Below are positions 4,255 to 7,785 of a stretch of 7,785 nt of DNA, piece by piece; the first letter of the stretch is position 1, and every line of letters starts with the position of its first letter. The DNA is from Candidatus Aminicenantota bacterium. GTDB taxonomy: Bacteria > Acidobacteriota > Aminicenantia > Aminicenantales > Aminicenantaceae. The notes beneath the pieces are model-generated. The model did no database searches, was not told where the DNA came from, and saw nothing but the letters and a program-made list of their open reading frames with translations. The stretch lies in assembly GCA_030614645.1 (NCBI GenBank), contig JAUWTR010000058.1:1-7785 (forward strand). Reading direction: 5' to 3'. Made by a program: the position numbers and the translations under genes.

Positions 4255-6306
4255 TTGTCAGAATCATTAAAAATTGCCTTTGAAAATAACTTCCTGATTC
4301 TTAACAGCAATGTTAAAGAAGCTGAATTCATTAAAAAATTATCTGTCCCAAAAGGAAGAATATACACATCATTAAGCATAGAAAAAACAATAACCCTCCT
4401 GGAAAACACAAGCTTCAATGTCGCAATAATCGATGCTTCAATGGCTCATTATTCCCAACTAAAAGGATTATTCCGGGAAATAACCAGTATCATTGTCACC
4501 GGGCTGTCTCAACCTGAACTTACATCCATTGCAAATGAGTGGCCGCGAAACCATCACGTTGATATGATCAGCACAATATGCCTCAGGGAAAATAACACCT
4601 CATTTTTACTTGCCTTAGATATGGCAACCAAACATTCCCATCTCATCAAAAAATTAAAATTACTAAGCCATTCTCAGGAACAAAACAAAGCCGAGTTAAA
4701 AGAAGCATTTTCCCAGATATCAGAGATCAAAAGCTTTATTAAAAATTCAGCATTAAAAGAGCTCGAAAAAAGAATCTCGATTGAAGCCAACTACATCTGG
4801 TTGAAACAGGAAAAACAAAAAATAGAAGATCTCCTTATAAAACTTTACCGGGCAAATGACATTACCAGCCTTATTGATATTGTATTTGACATTAAAGATC
4901 TGGTTCAGGCAAGAGGAATATCTTTTTATATTATAGATAAGAATGGATCGAGAGGAGAGTACTTGAAACCTCTGGTCTGGAATAATCATATCCCCTCTCA
5001 TGAAGACCTTAGTGATCTGAGTGTAAGCCTTAATTCTGAAGATTTTGCTGCTGATACTGTTTTACGTAAATGCGATATAAATACTTCAAAATTTGAATTT
5101 GAGAACAGGATGTCTTCCCGCTATATTAATCTTTTGAACTATCCCTTAAAGAGTATACTCTGTGTTCCCATCAAACATAATGAAGATATCATAGGTACAT
5201 TGGAAGTCTACAATAAGATAAAAAATGGGAATTTACAAAAAGATGGGTTTTCCAAAGAAGACCAGAAAACCCTGCGTAAATTATCCGAACATATATCGAT
5301 CGCTATCAATAAATTAAACCTGATTCAATTCGATGCTCTTACTGGCTTACTTCGGCCGGCCCCTTTCTTTGAAAAAGTTCTTCTCAAATTAAGGTCGGAA
5401 AATAAACGACACGAAGAAAACCCTACTTATTCTCTTGTTATGGGAGATGTGGATTGGTTTAAGTACTATAATGACCACAATGGACACGAAGCTGGAAATA
5501 TAATACTACGTGAATTAGCCGAAATATTAAAATCCTCTGTACGGGAAGAAGATATTATCTGTCGCTATGGAGGAGAAGAATTTTTATTTTTTCTAACTTC
5601 TATTAAAAGCAAAGAAGAATCATTAGTTTTTACAGACAGGATCAAAAAAAACATTGAGGATTATTATTTTAAAAACCAAGAATCCCAGCCCAAAAATAAC
5701 TTGACTATGAGCTTTGGTATCACAAATTTTTCAAAAGATGAATCTCCAAACTGGAAAAATATGACTTTAACTAAATTAAAATATTTTATCAATGAAGCAG
5801 ATAAAGCCTTACTTGAAGCTAAAGGGAATAGAAACTATATTCTTTATTCAACAAAAGATTCAGTTGAAATAAGAGATAAAAACAAAATTTGTATATATCA
5901 AGACTTACCGGAAGCAGAATCAGAAAAACACTTTAATGGCATTTCTTCTGAAAAACAAAGTTTTGAAGAAAAAAGGAAACATCCCCGATATTACAGCTCA
6001 GCCTCTCTTATCAGCCGGAACGGCTTTGAAATCCAGGTGACTATGACAATAAATCTTAGCCTGGGAGGCGCAAAAATATTTTCAGAAAAACAATTCCCAC
6101 CCGGCAAAAAACTCGATATCATTGCAATATTGGGAAAAACTGCACTTGAATGTAAAGGATATGTGGTTTATTCATATAAGAATGAACCAAATCTCCCCTC
6201 CTATCATTCAGGCTTGAAATTTTCAGAATTATCGTTAAATGGCAGGCAAGTCTTAAGAGATCATTTGTCTTCTATTTCCCCCCCTAAAAAAACTACATTT
6301 AACTAA
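4255..6306 (+). CDS. Diguanylate cyclase: receiver-like, GAF, GGDEF and PilZ domains
   Basis: This 683-residue cytoplasmic protein should make c-di-GMP from two GTP. Residues about 11-130 resemble a response-regulator receiver: FLILNSN (13-19) where the acidic pair is normally found, D60 in FNVAIID at the phospho-acceptor position, and T82 in SIIVT; the acidic pair and conserved lysine are absent, so it is probably not phosphorylated normally. A charged helical linker spans 130-200. The GAF domain is about 200-355, with VPIKHNEDIIGTLEVYNK (304-321). The GGDEF domain begins at D360-ALTGL, has GDVD (397-400) and active-site G439-G-E-E-F, and a product-inhibition I-site R430-E-E-D433 exactly five residues before it. 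The C-terminal PilZ domain (about 572-671) has R574-x3-R578 and N600-L-S-L-G-G, both c-di-GMP-binding motifs. The protein therefore seems able to make and sense its product. TTG start; no signal or membrane segment. Target process unknown. Confidence 0.94.
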   Translation: MSESLKIAFENNFLILNSNVKEAEFIKKLSVPKGRIYTSLSIEKTITLLENTSFNVAIIDASMAHYSQLKGLFREITSIIVTGLSQPELTSIANEWPRNHHVDMISTICLRENNTSFLLALDMATKHSHLIKKLKLLSHSQEQNKAELKEAFSQISEIKSFIKNSALKELEKRISIEANYIWLKQEKQKIEDLLIKLYRANDITSLIDIVFDIKDLVQARGISFYIIDKNGSRGEYLKPLVWNNHIPSHEDLSDLSVSLNSEDFAADTVLRKCDINTSKFEFENRMSSRYINLLNYPLKSILCVPIKHNEDIIGTLEVYNKIKNGNLQKDGFSKEDQKTLRKLSEHISIAINKLNLIQFDALTGLLRPAPFFEKVLLKLRSENKRHEENPTYSLVMGDVDWFKYYNDHNGHEAGNIILRELAEILKSSVREEDIICRYGGEEFLFFLTSIKSKEESLVFTDRIKKNIEDYYFKNQESQPKNNLTMSFGITNFSKDESPNWKNMTLTKLKYFINEADKALLEAKGNRNYILYSTKDSVEIRDKNKICIYQDLPEAESEKHFNGISSEKQSFEEKRKHPRYYSSASLISRNGFEIQVTMTINLSLGGAKIFSEKQFPPGKKLDIIAILGKTALECKGYVVYSYKNEPNLPSYHSGLKFSELSLNGRQVLRDHLSSISPPKKTTFN

Positions 6307-6316
6307 ACAAGATGGC

Positions 6317-7549
6317 TTATTCAACAGCTATCTTTAACTCTTGAATAATGGCTTCCAGATATTCATCGGGAGGTGTTATCCGCTCAACATATTTATCAAT
6401 TAATTCTTTCGCAAACTCATCAAAAGAATTGAAGTCATCCTGATTGCTCCAATTTTTCATACTGACTTCTTCAAGAATAGTCTTAATTGCATCAATATTA
6501 ATGATATCTTTGGTAAATTCAGGGAAAAAATCATTATTTTTCTCATACATCCTTATAGTACTAAGCATAAGCTTACGGATTATTTCCTGATGCTGAATGA
6601 TATCCTGTTTAATAAAAAATTGTTCCTTGGGTGATTCATTTTGAGCAATCTTGACATATAACTTTTTAGCTTCATCTACCCGATTTGTTATAGAAGCCCT
6701 AATAAATTCAACATCTAGACTTGTATTATCTTCGTTTTCAAAATATGAAACTTCACCTGCTTCTCCCTCGTCTTCAGATTTCCGGTATTTACTCAGTACC
6801 TTATAAAGCTCTGACTTCTCTATTGAAGAAATTTCCTGATTCCCAACAACGTCTTGTTCCTCTGGCTTTTCTGTTTCTTCTGATTTTTCTGTTTCTCCTG
6901 TTTTTTCTGGCTCTTCATCCACTTGATCTGACTCAAATTGAATAATCTCAGGCTCTGATTTATCTTCTTCTTTTTTTTCTATTTCTTCTTTTTCCTCTTT
7001 TTCATCCCCTTGGCTCTCTGCAAGCAGCTCTTTTATCTTCTGAAGCTTTGTCAGCTCATAATTAATCTCTAACCTGGCATCATCTTCGGTCAATTCAGGT
7101 AATTGAGGTACAATTCCATATTTTTCCTCAAGGTCCTTTTTCAGGTAGCCAATTTTTTCATCAGCATTTTTATTGATTTCATCAATTTCTTGGTTTAATT
7201 CCCCTACCCTATTTAATTCCTCAAGAGTCTGGCCTGTCTTTTCCTCTATTTCCCTCTGAAAATTCAAAGCTCTGTCCAAATGCTCTTTGATCTTTTCTTT
7301 AATCTTTTCTTTTTCATCTTCAATTTCCGATAGAATACTCTGATGTGAAATTAAAGCTTCTTTTTCCGCTTCTATTTCCTTATTGAGCTGTTCTTTTCTT
7401 ATCTCGGCTTCTTCTTTTTCTTTATTTATCCTTTCTTCAAGTTCCTTTTCAATATCATCTTTTTTCTTTTTTAGGATCTCTTCAAGTTGCTGTTCTATCT
7501 CTTCAATTATCGAGGCTGAACTTTTCTGAAAATTATTGTTATCATCCAT
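6317..7549 (-). CDS. Highly charged coiled-coil protein of unknown function
   Basis: I do not recognise a family for this 410-residue protein. Residues 10-145 are almost entirely Glu/Lys/Ile/Leu-rich with heptad-like spacing, so a long coiled coil is likely. A short bridge with VPQLPEL (147-153) is followed by helix 155-178. Residues 180-235 are a very acidic, low-complexity linker with repeated E-K-x-E-E-T-E-K units (for example TGETEKSEETEKPEE, 217-231), probably disordered. Residues 240-410 look like a compact helical domain with aromatic residues and few repeats. There is no signal peptide, membrane segment or cysteine, so it should be cytoplasmic. The ATG start has AGGAG six bases upstream. 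It converges on the cyclase gene with 10 bases between stop codons, and so has no separate terminator. A scaffold or structural role is possible, but nothing in the sequence proves it. Confidence 0.85.
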   Translation of the reverse strand: MDDNNNFQKSSASIIEEIEQQLEEILKKKKDDIEKELEERINKEKEEAEIRKEQLNKEIEAEKEALISHQSILSEIEDEKEKIKEKIKEHLDRALNFQREIEEKTGQTLEELNRVGELNQEIDEINKNADEKIGYLKKDLEEKYGIVPQLPELTEDDARLEINYELTKLQKIKELLAESQGDEKEEKEEIEKKEEDKSEPEIIQFESDQVDEEPEKTGETEKSEETEKPEEQDVVGNQEISSIEKSELYKVLSKYRKSEDEGEAGEVSYFENEDNTSLDVEFIRASITNRVDEAKKLYVKIAQNESPKEQFFIKQDIIQHQEIIRKLMLSTIRMYEKNNDFFPEFTKDIINIDAIKTILEEVSMKNWSNQDDFNSFDEFAKELIDKYVERITPPDEYLEAIIQELKIAVE

Positions 7550-7679
7550 TTTAATCTCCTGAACCCTTTAAATTAATCAGAGCGATATTTTTTTTATTTA
7601 GTTTCATTTTCTGAGTTATATAATGACAAAAACTCAAAAATTATTCAATACCCCTTTAAGACGAATCAGACGACTATAT

Positions 7680-7739
7680 TTGACCCGCTTTTCTCACCCC
7701 TAAAGGGGAGGAACTTAGTGGGAAAAAAAATCAGGTCAA
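7680..7739. repeat. 60-base foldback next to the right-hand repeat
   Basis: Three nested complementary segments share one axis: TTGACC (7680-7685) with GGTCAA (7734-7739), TTTTCTCAC (7689-7697) with GTGGGAAAA (7718-7726, one wobble), and CCCC (7697-7700) with GGGG (7705-7708) as a local hairpin sharing base 7697. It ends three bases before the dispersed motif at 7742. It is upstream of the coiled-coil gene and has no U-run in the position of a terminator. The rest of 7550-7680 is AT-rich leader in which I see no convincing promoter. Confidence 0.45.
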
Positions 7740-7741
7740 CT

Positions 7742-7785
7742 TGCCTGGATTATTCACGAGTCGAGGTTGCCGTAGATGCAAGGCA
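7742..7785 (+). repeat. 44-base dispersed repeat, right copy (runs off the window)
   Basis: It begins TGCCTGGATTATTCAC and continues through CGAGTCGAGGTTGCCG. It matches the minus-strand reading of 257-214 at 38 of 44 positions and extends past the window edge, so its full length is not visible. Confidence 0.75.

Noticed and set aside
4185..5001. Minus-strand frames of 77 and 82 codons opposite the cyclase gene
   Set aside because: They run against a clearly coding domain protein and its promoter, with no signs of their own.
6304..6319. A bidirectional terminator between the converging cyclase and coiled-coil genes
   Set aside because: Only ten bases separate the stop codons, and no hairpin with a U-run is visible there.
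6721..6945. Plus-strand frame of 74 codons with a Leu/Phe-rich tail
   Set aside because: The hydrophobic tail is simply the complement of the Glu/Lys-rich linker of the coiled-coil gene.

Overview
The window looks like chromosomal DNA from an uncultured, Gram-negative-type bacterium. Supporting signs are a lipoprotein with a signal-peptidase-II lipobox, exported small proteins, strong AAGGAGG-type ribosome binding sites, frequent TTG/GTG starts, and AT-rich genes. The secreted six-bladed beta-propeller lipoprotein with a G-K-G-E-G-P-G-E-F loop is a style I associate with Aminicenantes/Acidobacteriota and Bacteroidota. This taxonomic guess is inference only; there is no rRNA gene or other marker to settle it.

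Layout. Positions 1-470 carry no gene. They hold two abutting, non-coding, inverted-repeat elements (about 1-257 and 258-468) whose ends share a 16-base motif, consensus AGCCTGGATTATTCAy. Further copies of the motif lie at 1011-1028 and at the right edge (7742-7785). From 4064 down to 501 there is a minus-strand run: glutamyl-tRNA synthetase (gltX), two small exported paralogous proteins of 83 and 71 residues that share a C-x6-C ... C-x6-C pattern, a beta-propeller lipoprotein, and an exported thioredoxin-fold protein with a CFSC motif. The last four are tightly spaced (49, 49 and 54 bases) and look like one operon. Divergent from gltX, on the plus strand, is a 683-residue diguanylate cyclase with degenerate receiver, coiled-coil, GAF, GGDEF and PilZ regions, read from a good sigma-70-type promoter. 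Converging on it with a 10-base gap is a minus-strand gene for a 410-residue, highly charged coiled-coil protein of unknown function. The last 200 bases hold its leader, a 60-base foldback and the start of another repeat copy.

How the parts may work together. The most interesting unit is the four-gene envelope operon. Two cysteine-patterned exported mini-proteins are followed by a lipoprotein propeller, a typical protein- or ligand-binding scaffold, and by an exported thiol-redox-like protein that could act on their cysteines. I do not recognise this combination as a named system. A linked role (secreted peptide signal, bacteriocin-like product or envelope complex) is inference from gene order and motifs. 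gltX is housekeeping. The cyclase both makes c-di-GMP and carries two apparent binding sites for it, a GGDEF inhibitory site and a PilZ domain, so it looks self-regulating.
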